A DNA stretch of 64,000 bases. Source: Ochotona curzoniae. Lineage: Eukaryota; Chordata; Mammalia; Lagomorpha; Ochotonidae. The notes beneath the pieces are model-generated. The model saw only the letters and a program-made list of their open reading frames with translations. It did not search any database and was not told the origin of the DNA. Of this stretch, positions 1 through 13,145 are shown piece by piece (the first letter of the stretch is position 1; each line of letters starts with the position of its first letter). The position numbers and the translations under genes are program-made. The stretch is taken from contig NW_024466599.1 in NCBI RefSeq assembly GCF_017591425.1, forward strand, positions 69,606,501-69,670,500, given 5' to 3'.

Positions 1-548
1 CAATAATAAAATTTCAGCCTAGGATAAAACTGAGTTAAGAGTTGCTCTGCCTCTGTTTTACATGTTCTGTATCAAATATTCATCTCAAGTCATAAACTCA
101 TACACAAAGATGTCCCCCAGAGGCTCCCATCTATAAACATCTAAATGTAATAAAGGAAATAAAAAGTAATAAACAAATCACAGCAAAGTGATCGCTTGTC
201 ACCCAATGAATAAATTATGAGAGTAACAGGTTAACACGGAGAGTTTGCCCAGGACAGGAAGGGGAAGAGGCTGGCACCCACCTCCTGCTCTGTTGTTGGC
301 CTCGACAGGTGACTTAGTACCAGCAGCTTTTCTCAGGCACCCACTGAGCAGCGATCATTTGACACATGCTAGGATGGTCTCATGGCCATGAGGGCTCTGT
401 GCACCACAGGTGCTCCTTCCTCACATGCCTAGCTTTTCCTGCTCTTTTCACGTGATTCTGCATGAACGAAAAGAAGTAGAATGCAAAGGCTTTACATTGT
501 TAGTCCTGCCAGGACTTTCCTATTTCAAACCAGATACCCTTAGTCTCG

Positions 549-622
549 TCTCCTCTCCTCTCCTCTCCTCTCCTCTCCTCTCCTCTCCTCTCCTCTCCTC
601 TGCTCTCCTCTCCTCTCCTCTC
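549..622. repeat. (TCTCC)n microsatellite
   Basis: About 15 units of TCTCC with one variant (TCTGC near 601). It forms a long pyrimidine-only strand. Confidence 0.95.
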
Positions 623-653
623 ACCTCTGATTATTTTTTCCTACCCAGCCCCT

Positions 654-682
654 CAACCAACCAACCAACCAACCAACCAACA
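654..682. repeat. (CAAC)n microsatellite
   Basis: Seven units of CAAC close to the previous tract. Confidence 0.95.
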
Positions 683-742
683 AAATCTCTCATGGTTTTT
701 TCTATCTATATCCTATCCTCATCTCCTTAAAAAAATGCACTT

Positions 743-1023
743 GGACCCAGTGCGATGGCGCAGTGGTTAAGGTCCTCCCCTTGCACGCCCGGGATCCCAT
801 ACGGGTGCTGGTTCTAATTCCAGCAGCCCTGCTTCCCATCCAGCTCCCTGCCTGTGGCCCGGGAAAGCAGTCGAGGACGGCCCAAGGCTTTGGGACCCCG
901 CACCTGCTCCTGGCTTCGGATTGGCACAGCATCGGCCGTTGCGCTCACTTGGGGAGTGAATCATCGGACGGAAGATCTTCCTCTCTGTCTCTCCTCTCTA
1001 TATATCCGCCTTTCAAAAAAAAA
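743..1023 (+). mobile_element. C-repeat SINE (lagomorph), fairly young
   Basis: tRNA-like head (GATGGCGCAGTGGTTAAGG, then GGTTCTAATTCC), the C-repeat body and the pyrimidine-rich TCTGTCTCTCCTCT tail are all present. Lacks the segment GTGGGAGACC of full copies. Confidence 0.9.
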
Positions 1024-2815
1024 ATCCCCTTGATGAAAATTCCCAGTTTGGGTTCCAGGCCAAGACCCTCCTCTGAGCTGCAGACACACACCTAAATCCT
1101 TCACAACCCCATGGGTTATGAACCTCAGCAGTCCCTGCCCTGTACTGCTCTTCCTTCCATCACAGTGTCAAAGGTCACATAAACCACTCATGTGTACAAG
1201 ACAAAATCCCAAGAGGCTTCCTTGATTCTGCCTGTGTCCTCACTCCCTCAGTCCAATGCTTTGTCCTTTCCATTCTGCCTTTCAAATGTATACACAAATA
1301 TTCCCACCTCTATCCATCGTCTTGGTCACAGCACTGGTCCAGTTATAATCATCTGCAGCTGAGATGCAAAGGACAGTATTCCAATGGGTCTCACTATCAT
1401 CACGCTGCTTATCCCAGTCAGCACCCAGAGTCACTAAATCTGCACCCCCAATCTGCATGAAGTTCCTCAGCTGGTGCCTCAGGCACTTTTAGCACTTTTA
1501 GCACAGAGGTCCCACCTAACTACCCAGCCCCATGCTCAGCCATTCTCTCTTCGCTTAGGACACTCTGGCCAGACTAGTCTCAGTGAGATTCTGGGCCAAC
1601 AACCTTAGCATTGCCTGGACCATATTGGAAACCCAAGACCCACTCCAGATCTACTCAACCAGAGTCAGAAGTGTGATGAGATAACCAGGTGTTTCACATA
1701 AAAATTAAAGTTGGACCAGGCTCCAGAGAACAGAGATGGACAGGACTATATGCATCTGCTATCAATTAGAGGGGCTAATGGATGGGTCCAAGCATCCACT
1801 GGACATGGAGGGTGGACGGATGATTCACAGGTATCTCGACGAGGTACTTGGATGACAAAGTACCATTAATTGAAACAGGGTTTCGAACTGTTCCACTTAC
1901 ACTTTTGATCCCAAAATGTGTTGTCGACATCACACCAACTAGGCTGCTAACTTTCCAGGCACAGCTCAGTTCACTTTTGGCATAGTCAGCTTCAGAGCCC
2001 TCACGTTAAGGGCTCTGTCCTACAAGGCTAGCACAACCTCAGAGGTCAATTGTTAGGTCCTGGGACTTCTGACCAGCTGGTTAGGAATAGGTAGCTCCCA
2101 TGACCAGGGTTTGGAAATTTGCTGGAATAGCTCGCAGAGCCCAGGAACACTTCAGCGTTGTCCCCATTTTCCATGGGGAATCTGTCCCCAGGCCTCCAGT
2201 GGGTGGCAGAAACTTCAGGTATCACCAAACCCTATAGTTTCGTGCCTTTCCCGTCTTCACTAAGTACCTAGTATGCACGGTGCCTCTGGCTTTGGCAATT
2301 GAAGATGCCTCAGCAAAAGCAGCACAGTTCTTTCTTTCTCCTTCACAACTTCACAGACAGATGAGCTCTTATGGTAGATTTTTGCAACATCAGCAGATGG
2401 TGTTTTTTCTTCCCTTTCCTTATAAAGTCAAGAGTTTCTACCTTTTCACTTAAAGGAACCCTTTTGTGGCTTTTCTTTGGTATACCCAAGTTGCCAGCCA
2501 TCAATGATTCTTGCTTGTTGGGGTGTTTACGAAGTGAGATAAGTGTTGTTTGAACCCAAGTATGTCATGGCTCCCTAGTTTCAATTTGATAACCAAGATG
2601 GATACTAAATGATTAACAGGGTGGAAAGAGAAGATAGATCAAGATGAAAACTCCCCAGTGATTTCTCTTGGCTTCCAAAATAAATTGTAAACTCCTGCAC
2701 ACTATGTTGCATGATGACTTCCTGCTCCCTGCAAACTCACTCTTGTTCATGGCTTGAGTCTCAAGGCCCATGTTACCTTTCTCACCGCCCCATGGGTCCT
2801 GACAGCAGACAGACG

Positions 2816-3135
2816 TCTTAGTCCATTTGGGCTGCTCTAACAGATTATCATAGGCAGAGAAGGAAAGCAATAACAGAGAGCTGGGAAAGTCCAAAGTCCG
2901 GGCACCAGCAGATTACAGCTCCTGCTCAGGGCCTTGTCTCAGTGTCACAGATGGCACCATCTCACTGTGTCCTCCCATGGGAGAAGGAGCAAGAGACCTC
3001 ACTTGGGGCTTTCTCTTAGGAAGACACGCTCTCCAGAGGCTCTGACTCATGATCTCATGGCCTCCAGAGGCCTCACCTCCCAGTGCTATTGCAGTGGAGC
3101 TCAGTCTGAACTTGCAGGCACATAAAATTCAGACT
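2816..3135 (-). mobile_element. MaLR-type LTR remnant (MST/MLT1 class)
   Basis: TTAGTCCATTTGGGCTGCTC, then GGGAAAGTCCAAAGTC, CACCAGCAGATT, GGGCCTTGTCT and CTGTGTCCTCCCATGG occur in the order typical of the reverse complement of this common mammalian LTR. It is old and diverged with no coding part. The family is from memory. Confidence 0.55.
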
Positions 3136-4455
3136 GCAGCGGTCAAGGCCTTTCTTGCCTGCCCCAGCATGGCCATCTGCTGTTCTGCAGCAGTTGCTAC
3201 CATGTCCCATGCCACATAAAGGCTCCTCGGCCTCTGCCACAGGACTTCAGGGTCTTCTGCCTCAGCAAGAAAAGCCCACTGAGGGCAGAGCACACAAAGT
3301 AGCTGGCTCGCAGTGGGTGTCCAACATGTGTGTGTCCTGAGATGCTGTGGCAGAACTTAGAGAAGCTTGCGAGCTAGCCCCAGAAAATGCAAACACAGCT
3401 GCTGCTTGGTTAGAAGTGTCTGCTTGCTGAGTTGGAACTGGTTTCCTGTGACTGCTGTATGCTGGGAACTCAGGCAGGCACGGGGATTTTAAGAGGGATG
3501 CAGGCTGATTTCTGTCTTTAGTATCAGCCTCACCCTTTCCAGACACCCTCCAAACAGGGTTCACGAGCCTGACCTCCACAGGTAGGTCAACCACAGCCCC
3601 AACCCTTTTCTGACTCACTGAAATCTAATTAATTATTGTTTTCATATTGTATGCTTCTCCATAGCTCAGCTACATGCACAAGGTGCTAATCTACCTTTCC
3701 ATGAGATATCCTGGATCTTGGACTGTGAGTCTCTCTGGCAAGAAGATAAGGAAGGGACTTTGGGATTCTAGCCTTTGGCGTGGGGCCTGCTGGAGTCCCT
3801 CCAGGGTCCCTCTGGGGAGTTGCAAAAGTGACGGCAGGAAAGACTGTCCCTTCATTCCAGATTTTCCATCTGGGGCTGTGCAAGGTGCCAAGTCACACAA
3901 AGCCTGTCAGGCCAGAATCAGGTGTTAGCATTCAAATTGGGTGAAAAATGCCTGCAGAGGGGTCCCCTGTCAACATCGAAGCACCGGCAGAGTGTCCTGG
4001 GCAAGAGAACAACCTTGACATTGGAAGAGAAGTTCCAGGTACCTGGCCTGCCCTCCTGATCTGCCCTCCTGCCCTACTTGTGTGACCCACACTAGGCAGT
4101 CCCATGCACGGTGCGGGACGGCAAAGGAGGAAACAGCTATGGGCTTACTTCCCTGTGTAGTCAGCTCCTGAAACTACCCCACGAGGCTGTGGTTGGGTTT
4201 TGACAAAGGTAGGGAACTCTAAAACCCTGCAATGGAAAGGCCCACTGCTATCTGCGGCCTACTTGGTGGCAGACCTGGGTGACTTTTGAAATCTTCAAAT
4301 GCACTCGTAGGGAGTGCACACATGTACTTGTGTGTGTGTGTTGGGGATGGGTTGTCCTGAACCTCTCTACTCTCCAAACCTTCCTTCCTGAGCTAGAGGC
4401 TAATGTCGTGAGGGGTGACATGTTTACCAAGTCAGGTTAAACACAGGGCTATGTT

Positions 4456-4949
4456 CTAGCCTCTGTTTAATTGATTGATTTATTTTAAAATTTCTTGGAG
4501 GAGCTGGCACCAGAGTGCCGAATCCCAGGCGCCAGGGTGATGACTGGACTCACAGCTGCTCTGCTGGAGGCAGCTCCTTTCTTTGTTATTTATTTAGCTT
4601 TTTTTTTTTTTTAAAAAAAAAAGATTTGTTTTATTTTTATTGGAAAGTCAGATATACAAAGAGGAGGAGAGATAGAAAGGAAGATCTCCCATCTGTTGAG
4701 TCACTCCCCAAGTAGCCACAACTGCACTGATTCAAAGTCAAGAGCCTAGAGCCTCTTTCAGGTCACACACGTGAATGCAGGGTCCCAAGGCTTTGGGTTG
4801 TCCTTGACTACTTTCCTGGGCCACAAGCAGGAAGCTGGATGGGAAGTGGGGCTGCCGGGATTAGAACTGGTACCCATATGGGTTCCTGGCACATTCAAGG
4901 CGAGGGCTTTAGCCACTAGGCTACTGTGCCAGGCCCCTAGCCTCTATTT
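4456..4949 (-). mobile_element. C-repeat SINE with an extra 3' segment, bounded by a 13-bp duplication
   Basis: The SINE itself is 4600-4937 (minus). Beyond its A-rich tail lie about 130 bp of non-SINE sequence ending in a second A-rich stretch (4469-4490). CTAGCCTCTGTTT at 4456-4468 and CTAGCCTCTATTT at 4937-4949 flank the whole unit, suggesting 3' transduction. Confidence 0.65.
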
Positions 4950-6039
4950 TAGAGCAGGAATCATTGCCCACATTGTCTAGACACCTTTCAATCCCATAGT
5001 TCCACTCCAGTATCTGAGCAGTGGGTAACTTCACGTTATAGAAAACACACTTTCTTGGCAGTCATGTTTAACTCACCTGTGTCTGAAGGGAGGAGTAACT
5101 GTGGCTGGTAAATTCTCAGTCTGGACAACCCATGTGGTCACTGCACAATAAAATGGGTGAGGTCAAACAGACAGCTATTGTCTTTATAATACATCAGAAT
5201 TCAGTGCTAAGTGATACAGTAATGGGTTCCACAGAGAAACAGACCCATAGAAGATACATACTTTTCTCAATGAACAATGATGGGGTCATGTCCCAGGAAG
5301 CCCATAGTTCATCTAACCTACCAAGGCTGATAGTTTAGCCTCACCTTGCCTTAAATATACCCAGAACATTTATGCTAGCCTAAAGTTGAGCAAAAACATG
5401 TAAAGCAAAGCCTGCTTTTTAAAAATAAAGTGTTGAGTATCACATTTAATGTACTGGATTTTGTGCCTAACGTGAAAAAGAGAGGGGCTGTAGGGGACTC
5501 ATCATTAATGTTCACAGCTGAAAACACATCCCACCTGAGGACGGTTGGGAATGCTGGACTGGACGTTAATTGCTAGAAGATGAGGACACTGTAGCCACAG
5601 GGTCATTGATTTCTGACTGGGGGCTGCTTCTGCCCAGCATTGTGAGATGATCACATAATGCATATTGCTAGCCTGGGGAAAGACCAACATTCAAAATTAG
5701 ATGCACAATCTCCACTAAATGCATATTGCTTTTGCACTGCTGTAAAGCTGAAAAATTGTACATGAAATCGACCTGGTAGGCCAGGGGCTGCCTGTGTGAA
5801 TATACTAAGAGGCATGTATATATCAAGAGGCTGACTGCAATGGCTAGGTTCATGTCACTCTAGAGTCTGAGCAGACCCACGATTTGCGGTGTGCAAGATG
5901 CAGACCCAGGACGGTGAGGTAGAACTGCAGCCTGAGAACTGGAGAGACAGTCATATAAGCTGCCTTTAAAGATCTGAAAACCAGGAGACAGATGTTCCAG
6001 CTCTTGGCTGGAGATAAGGCGAATCCTCCATCCCAGTCT

Positions 6040-6392
6040 CCACTTTATTTTCTGAGAGTAAGGTGGTGGCTGGGAGAGAGGGAGAAGGAGGTTTGGAGGC
6101 AGAGAGAGATGGGGGGAATGGGGAGAGGGAGAGAATCTTCCATTTACAGTCACCCTCCAAAACGTTGCAATGACTGAGGACTGGACAAAAGCCAAGGTTG
6201 GGACTCCACCCAGGTTTCCCACGTAGGTGATGGGGGAACCCAGCTATGTGAGCCATCACTTAGTGTCTTCCAGGTCTGCACTGGCAGGAAGCGAGAATCA
6301 GTAGAATCAAGAGCTGGAGCCAGTACTCAAACCCAAGCACACAGATGTGAGATGTGGGCATCTTAACCACCAGGCCAAACACCTGTCTCTCG
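6040..6392 (-). mobile_element. Old C-repeat SINE
   Basis: Diverged body (GGCAGGAAGCGAGAATCA) and the reversed head CTTAACCACCAGGCCAAACA. Older subfamily than the copy at 743. Confidence 0.7.
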
Positions 6393-7319
6393 CTTCCACC
6401 CTTGTTGTCTGTTCAGGTACTTGGCAGATTGGTTGATGCCTACTACATTGCTGAGGGCCAACTTCTTTACATGACTTACCAATACCAATAAGAGTCTATT
6501 CTAGAAACATTCTCACAGACACATCCAGTGATAATACTTAATGAGCTTTCTGGGTCTTCCATGAGCTAGTCATGCAGATACAAAAAGGAATTATCACAGG
6601 TGGTCATGGAGATCCCCCCACTTCAAAACGGTAGCAATAAAACTATGCAACACCCATTTCACATTGTAAGAGAAGGAGCTCAGGAACTGCTGTACCTACT
6701 GGCATCCCTCAAATGAAGCTCGTGGACTGGTGTACCCTGAGACAGCACCAGGAGCAGTTTATCATTCCCCAAGTCCAATTCCATCATGGATGTGGAAGCT
6801 GAATCATTATGATTGGCAGGTGATATGTAAGTGGTACCTATTGAAGTGAAAAAAAAAATAGAGAGAGAAGAAAAATGCCCTGGCTTCTCTTCTATTTTAC
6901 ATAACATTCTTGGTATAGCAATGTTTATACACTTTGTAGATAGGATATAAGTAAACACTGTGGAAACACATCTGTATAGCTTCCAAGATCTTAATGAACA
7001 TGGCAATTATCAAAGGCCTCAAAATGCTTCAGCATTTCTTCTCATGGCTTCAGAAACACAATAATAAATCTGCAGTTGCATTTTTTTCCAGAGGAAATGT
7101 GAAGTATAAATCAGTTGCTCATGACCAATTCATTTATTTAATTATTCCTTGGGATTTATAAATGGATACAATTAATTTGAAGATGCTTTCCCTGGCACAT
7201 GCTGCTCTGGATGGCTCTTATGGAGAATTAAGTTCCTGGAACCAGTGACTCACAGTGTTTATTTCTGTGCCTCTTAGACCAAGCTTTCTTCATCTCAGAA
7301 AGTCAACTCCTTCAGCATT

Positions 7320-7712
7320 GTATTTTATTTTAAAAATTAGTTATTTATTCATTTGAGATACAAAGACAGAGAGACAGAGTTCGAGATAGACACAGCGAGA
7401 CAGAGGGGAAAGAGAGTGCAGGAAGGGTCAAGAGAGATAGCGAGACGGGGGAACATGCATGCACATGCTGATTCACTCCCCAAATGCCTACAAAAGTCTG
7501 CTGTGGGCCAGGGCTGCAGCCGGGACCTGAAAACTCAATGCAGGTCTCCCACTAGGGTGAGAGGAACCCAGCCACTTGAGTTATCAGAGGAACCCACTCA
7601 TTAGAAGGAAGCTGGAGTTAAGAGTTGGAGGTGGGCAGAAAACCCAGGCACTCTGAAAAGGGATGTGGCCCTCCTAACTGTCACCCTAACTGCTGAGCTG
7701 AATACCTGTCCT
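7320..7712 (-). mobile_element. Old C-repeat SINE
   Basis: Reversed tail (TTATTTATTCATTTGAGATA), GATTCACTCCCCAAATGCC, and a diverged reversed head ending near 7710. Confidence 0.7.
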
Positions 7713-8139
7713 TGCTTTGGCATTTTGAATGGGACTCATCCACTGGGTTGAGGTGCCACAAGGACTTTTTCCACCAAAGGAAAATCTCTCAAGGTGACAG
7801 GAAATACTAACTTGCTCAACAATGCTGATTAAGAACTCTTCAAGAGAGTTCCTAGAGCCTTTGCTGGGAACAGCAAGCCCACAGTTTGAGCCATGGGTTT
7901 GAGCATGGAAGTCTCATTGGTAGAATGTACCTCGCCCCTATGATGTGTAGGTTGGACTGTTGTTGTTATCGCTTTCTAGGATGTTAACATGATCAATGCT
8001 ATCAATGTACTGGGAGAAAAGAAAAGGCAGTTCTGACTAATGGGTTAAGAAGGTTCTCTCAATTCTCTCTAGAACATAAAGAATGGTGGCCATTTATTGT
8101 TTTGATAATAACAAGAAATTAATGAAAATAATATCTGGG

Positions 8140-8458
8140 AGTGGTTGGTGTTGTAGCATAGTAGGATTAGGCTCTATCTGTGGTGCTGGCATCCCATATG
8201 GGCACCAGTTTAAGTCCCTTCAGCTCTACTTCTGATACAATTCCCTGCTAATTTTCCTGGGAAAGCAGTGAAAGACAACCCAAGTCCTTGGCCCAAGTCC
8301 TTGCACCCATAGAGGAGACCCAGAGCAAACTCAAGGCCTCAAAGTAGTCTAACTTTAGTTATTGCAGCCATTTGGGAAGTGAATCAACAGATAGAAGATC
8401 TCTCACCTTCCACCCCTTATCGCTCTGTAAATCTGCCTTTAAAATTTAAAAAAAAAGT
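8140..8458 (+). mobile_element. Old C-repeat SINE
   Basis: GGCATCCCATATGGGCACC and CCTGGGAAAGCAGTGAAAGA mark the body. The tail is AT-rich. Confidence 0.75.
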
Positions 8459-11284
8459 AAGTATTAAAAAAATATTATCTGGGAGCCTTTTATAAGCTAT
8501 CAACATTTTTAATCAGCAGAAAAATACAAGCAATTGTACATTTGATAAACTAAGGCAATTCATGCCATATATGTGTGTGAATTTTTGGTTTAAGTTTTTG
8601 TCAAAGAGAAGATGACTTGAGAATTTTAACCAGTGGGCAAATGTATCCTTCAGTTTTGCTTCTTCAGGCTGCTGCGGGTGATTTAAAACAGAAGCAAGCT
8701 AAGATAAAGGACTGACATATGCCTTTACCTTGTCTCCTTCCCATAGTTTTGCTGAACATGGCACAAAGTACAGTAATTTCCACCAGAGAGCCGAGACCAG
8801 AGAGGGTAGCAGTAGCAGAACCAACTTTGATGTCCTTTGGAAGGTGGGAAGCGGGCAGGTTGACACGGCTGAGCTTTCTCCAGCAGATCCAGCTGCAGAG
8901 AAGAGGATGCAAAGGGAAAGCCGGAAACTGAGCCTTACTCTCAGGTCCTGGGAACCTCTGGGTACAGAATTCATAGTCACAAAACCATGGGAAGGGACTG
9001 AGCTGGGACCACTTCAGCGTAGCCAGCTCACAGTGCCAACACCACAAGTTACCCAGGCTAAATGACACCGTGGAGTGGGGTGAGGGCGGCTAGGTCAGTC
9101 CTAGCTCAGAGGAACATCCTCCTTGTCTGAGATCTGTGAGTCATTGTTTCCACTCTGAAATTCATGCGACCAGTTGACCAGATCCTCTGTCCATGGGCTA
9201 AGCTCTCCTGTTCTGGAAGGAAATTTAGGGGATAAAAGGGCTACACAAGTCAGGAATAAGCCACAACAACACCCCCAGCATCTCGGAGCAATCAGTCTGG
9301 TCTGCATCCATAAATACTGAAAGAACTGTTTACCATGATTCAAACATCACACCACACATACATGGATAGAACTGTGGCATGGTACCCCCATAAACATGGA
9401 ATACGTCAAGTTTCATTTAAAAACAAAAATTAACAATACTATTGGTAGTATTGCCAGGATGAGAGTGAAAATTAAAAGGAGACATGATTTTGAGTATTTT
9501 CTGGAGGATAAAGGAAACACGTTGACATGGTTTCACTGCTTAGAACATTCCCTGTGGAGCGACAGATTTCGTTTTAGTGGATGGTGTTTATTTCCTCAAT
9601 TATACAACTTAGTTTTTAAGTGACTGATTTTGCATTATTAAAACATTTCTTGGTTTAGAATTTTTAGAATCAATTTCTGGTGAGTCATCATAGACCCAGC
9701 TAATTTAGAAAACCCAGCGGAAACGTTACAACACAGGAGTTGTAAAAGCAACTGTGGCAGTGACAGAAATGGCACACGATCGGAGAGGAGTGGGTGGTGC
9801 TGGAAGGATGACAAGGTGGGCATGTCACTGGGGGAAGAGCAAGGGGAGCGGTTCCCTGTCCACGGGACCTTTCAAAGGTAAACAAACAGCCAAAGCACAA
9901 CTACAAACATTTATAGAAGACAAGTCTCATGGAGCGGTGGCTGCAGTGGCAATGTAGGCTAGCTTTCTCATGTTTCATGGGAAGAATCAGTGTATATTGT
10001 GTAAGAGATTAGAAAATCAAAAGAAATAGTGACAAACATCTTATTCAGAATTATGGGTGTAAGCACACCCAAAGTGCAGGAAAGGGGGTAAATACGGTTG
10101 CTCTGGAGACGGGGACTGCTTCTTGGGATGCAGGGCTTTGCTCTTCCGTTTAATATTACTCTATAGCTCAGGATCAGCAAGCTGTGATTCTTGGATCAGC
10201 TGCCTGCTTTTGTAAACCTTCACTAGAACACCATCACAGCCATTTGTTTAATGGCTGATTTGGTAATAACAATCCCAGAATTAAGCAGTAGTGACAGAGA
10301 TTACATGACCCACAAACTAAAATATTTACTCTCTGGTTTTTCCACAGAATAAAAGCTTACTGATATCTGCTATAGACTATGATGTTAAAAAAAAACTGGA
10401 TATGCTTTATATGAATAGAAAAGGAAATTAAAGTGAGGAAAAAGTTAAAAAATCTCCACTTTTGAGAATCTATTTCCTAAAATCACTGTGAACTTAAACT
10501 CTAGGTAATAAAAGCTCTAACTTCATTCTTAAGTTGCCTCTATGTGCGATGCCTTCCATTCTGGAAATGGATGAGTCACCGTGCAAGCCATAGGAAGCTG
10601 TGGACTCAGAGGAAGCTGCCATGCACTTCACTTTTGTCCCCAGCAAAGAAGCTGGTTTGCTAGAATCTCTTTAATAGCCAGATTTTGTCTCAATCCTCAT
10701 GACAATCTTGTAGAAACTCCTTTGGAATCAAAAGAAGTGTGAGCCGGAAAGCCAAGGAAGCAGGTGTCCTCGGACCACAGAGATGATATTAGGACACATC
10801 AGGGGAAGGCTCGGAGGATGGCGCTGCTTCCCAGGGTGGCTGACTGGGGCCACGGCTTCAGTGAGGGACACTTAGGCGCTCTGAGAAAACACTTCACTAT
10901 GTGATGATGTGATGTTGCAACATAGATGCAAATGTGAAATCTGCAGGCTTGGGGGCATTAGTGCTATGTAGAGGCATCTTTCTTCTGACTGCTACAGCTT
11001 TCCAGTTCTTGTTTTTTGACATGTGCAACAGGAAAAATCTGAAGCTTGGACAGATTTGTTCAGTTCTCACAAATGGCACTGTGCTCATTCAAAGCCCATT
11101 GCAGACTGCCTTGAGTGGGGGCCTGCTATCACCTTCGCAATAAGGAAGACATTAAGGCTAACTATCGGTTAGTGACTAATCTTGCATCCATCAGAAAACT
11201 GAGGTTGCCAGACAAACATGATCTGAGCATTTACTAACAAGAGATGAAAGCACAGGACACTGTGTTAATTGAAAATATAACTTT

Positions 11285-11622
11285 GGGCCCGGCGCAGTGG
11301 CCTAGCAGCTAAAATCCTCGCCTTGAACACACTTGGATCCCATATGGGTACCAGTTCTAATCCCAGTGGCCCCATTTCCCACCCAGCTCCCTGCTTGTGG
11401 CCTGGGAAAGCAGTCTAGGATGGCCCAAAGCCTTGGGACCCTGCACCCATGTGGGAGACCTAGAGGAAGTTCCTGGCTCCTGGCTTCGGATCAGCTCAGC
11501 ACCAGGCATTGCGATCACTTGGGGAGTGAATCATCGGACGGAAGATCTTCCTCTCTGTCTCTCCTCTTCTCTGTATATCTGATTTTACAATAAAAATAAA
11601 ATAAATCTTAGAAAAAAGAAAA
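11285..11622 (+). mobile_element. C-repeat SINE, near full length
   Basis: Starts GGGCCCGGCGCAGTGG and has GGTACCAGTTCTAATCCC, GGGAAAGCAGTCTAGGATGG, and an AATAAAATAAATC tail. Confidence 0.92.
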
Positions 11623-12189
11623 GAAAACTTTGTTGGAAATTTAAAAATTGACAACAGTCGAAGATGCACTAAAACAGTGTAAACTCTTGTAGGATTTTCT
11701 GGCCAGAAGCAGACATTGCTTAATTTGACCAAACCTACATCCAATAGCCTTCCTTTGAAACACAACCCTTCATCTGCAGACAGAAGGCTAGGAAAAAACA
11801 AAAACAAAATCCCTGTAGTCTGAAGTCACAGGTGGGATTCCATCTTCAAAGGAAAACGTGTCTTTGTGAAAGTCACCTCTATGATCTAGGAGCGTGGTGC
11901 CTGGCTGAGACTGAGACATGACCAAAATGTCAGAGGACGTCATGTCCTCCCTCCACAGTACTAGCTAGCAGTCAGTAAAATCAACAGTGGAAAACAAACA
12001 GAGAGGCTAGGAAAACACTGCTTCTCTGGGAGCCAGGAAGAGACCCAAAGAGACGGAGAGCACATGTTTAGAAAAACTCTCCAGAAAGCTAGCCCATACC
12101 ATAAACCAAAAGGTTACTAGGGACACTTGATGCTAGCTGTGCATGCAAGAAATATCACACACAGTTCAACTTTTAATAGATTTTCACAA

Positions 12190-12590
12190 CTCCCCACGTT
12201 AAAAGTCTAGGAGAAAGAAAAAACATATTCGTCTTCAAACATAAACGTATCCTGATAATTATTGTTTCATTCAATTATTTCCAGCTTTCAACCACCCAAA
12301 AGAGTGATAGCACTCACAGAAAGGCAGCAAGAAAGAGAATGAAGATATAAGACCATCACTGGAACCAGACCTACATATGACTCATGCTAAAACTATCAGA
12401 CATGTACTATGTTAAAGGATCTAAAGGAAAAGGTAGACAGCATCCAAGAACAGACAGTTTGAGTAGATTAGTGAAAACCATCACAAAGAATAAAATGGAG
12501 ATGTAAGAAACAAAACCAATGTGGTAATAAGACATGTTTGGATGGGCTAATCAGTGTAACGTACAGAACTCAATAAGGAGTCTGAACTTG
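12190..12590 (+). mobile_element. Possible L1 ORF1-region remnant
   Basis: A-rich sense strand resembling old L1 ORF1 sequence. It lies directly upstream of the L1 ORF2 piece, with an old SINE in between. Weak assignment. Confidence 0.3.
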
Positions 12591-12591
12591 C

Positions 12592-12835
12592 AGCAGGTGT
12601 TTGGCCTAGCAGTTATGCTGATTAGTACATTCATATCCCACATTGGAGAACCTGGGTTTAACATGTAAGCGTCAGCTTCTGACTCCTGGTTCCTACTTCT
12701 ATAGACCTTGAGAGGCAGTGAAGACCCAGTGGTCAGACTGCTGTCACATACTTAGAATATCTGGACTGAGTCCCTGGATCCTAGTTTGGTCCCAGTCCTG
12801 GTCATTGAGGGCACTTTAATTTTCAGAACAAAGAA
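12592..12835 (+). mobile_element. Old, rearranged C-repeat SINE
   Basis: Head GTTTGGCCTAGCAGTTATG and CACATTGGAGAACCTGGGTT are recognisable; the rest is heavily diverged. Confidence 0.5.
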
Positions 12836-12837
12836 GA

Positions 12838-13145
12838 TTCTGAGGCATAGAGACATTTCATGGTGATAAAAGGATAATTTTTTAAGAAGATATACTCTAC
12901 AGGTTTGCATCTAACAATACAGGCTTAAAAAAACACAAGGAAAGCCTGGTAGACTTAAACTAGAAATATTATATGAGTAGGAGAGCCAATTACTACTTTT
13001 TTGGCAAGTCAATTGACCTAGTTGACATATGGGAAATTCTACTCCTCAAAAACACTTTCTGAGTGCACATGAAATATTTGCCAAGAATATGCGTCATATT
13101 CCGGGTCATACAATGCCCATGAAAAGCAATTTTCTACAAACTAGG
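12838..13145 (+). mobile_element. Old L1 ORF2 (endonuclease end) remnant
   Basis: The series GATAAAAGGATAATTTTTTA, then GACCTAGTTGACATATGGGA and CATATTCCGGGTCATACAAT follows the order of old L1 ORF2. It has many stops. Confidence 0.6.
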
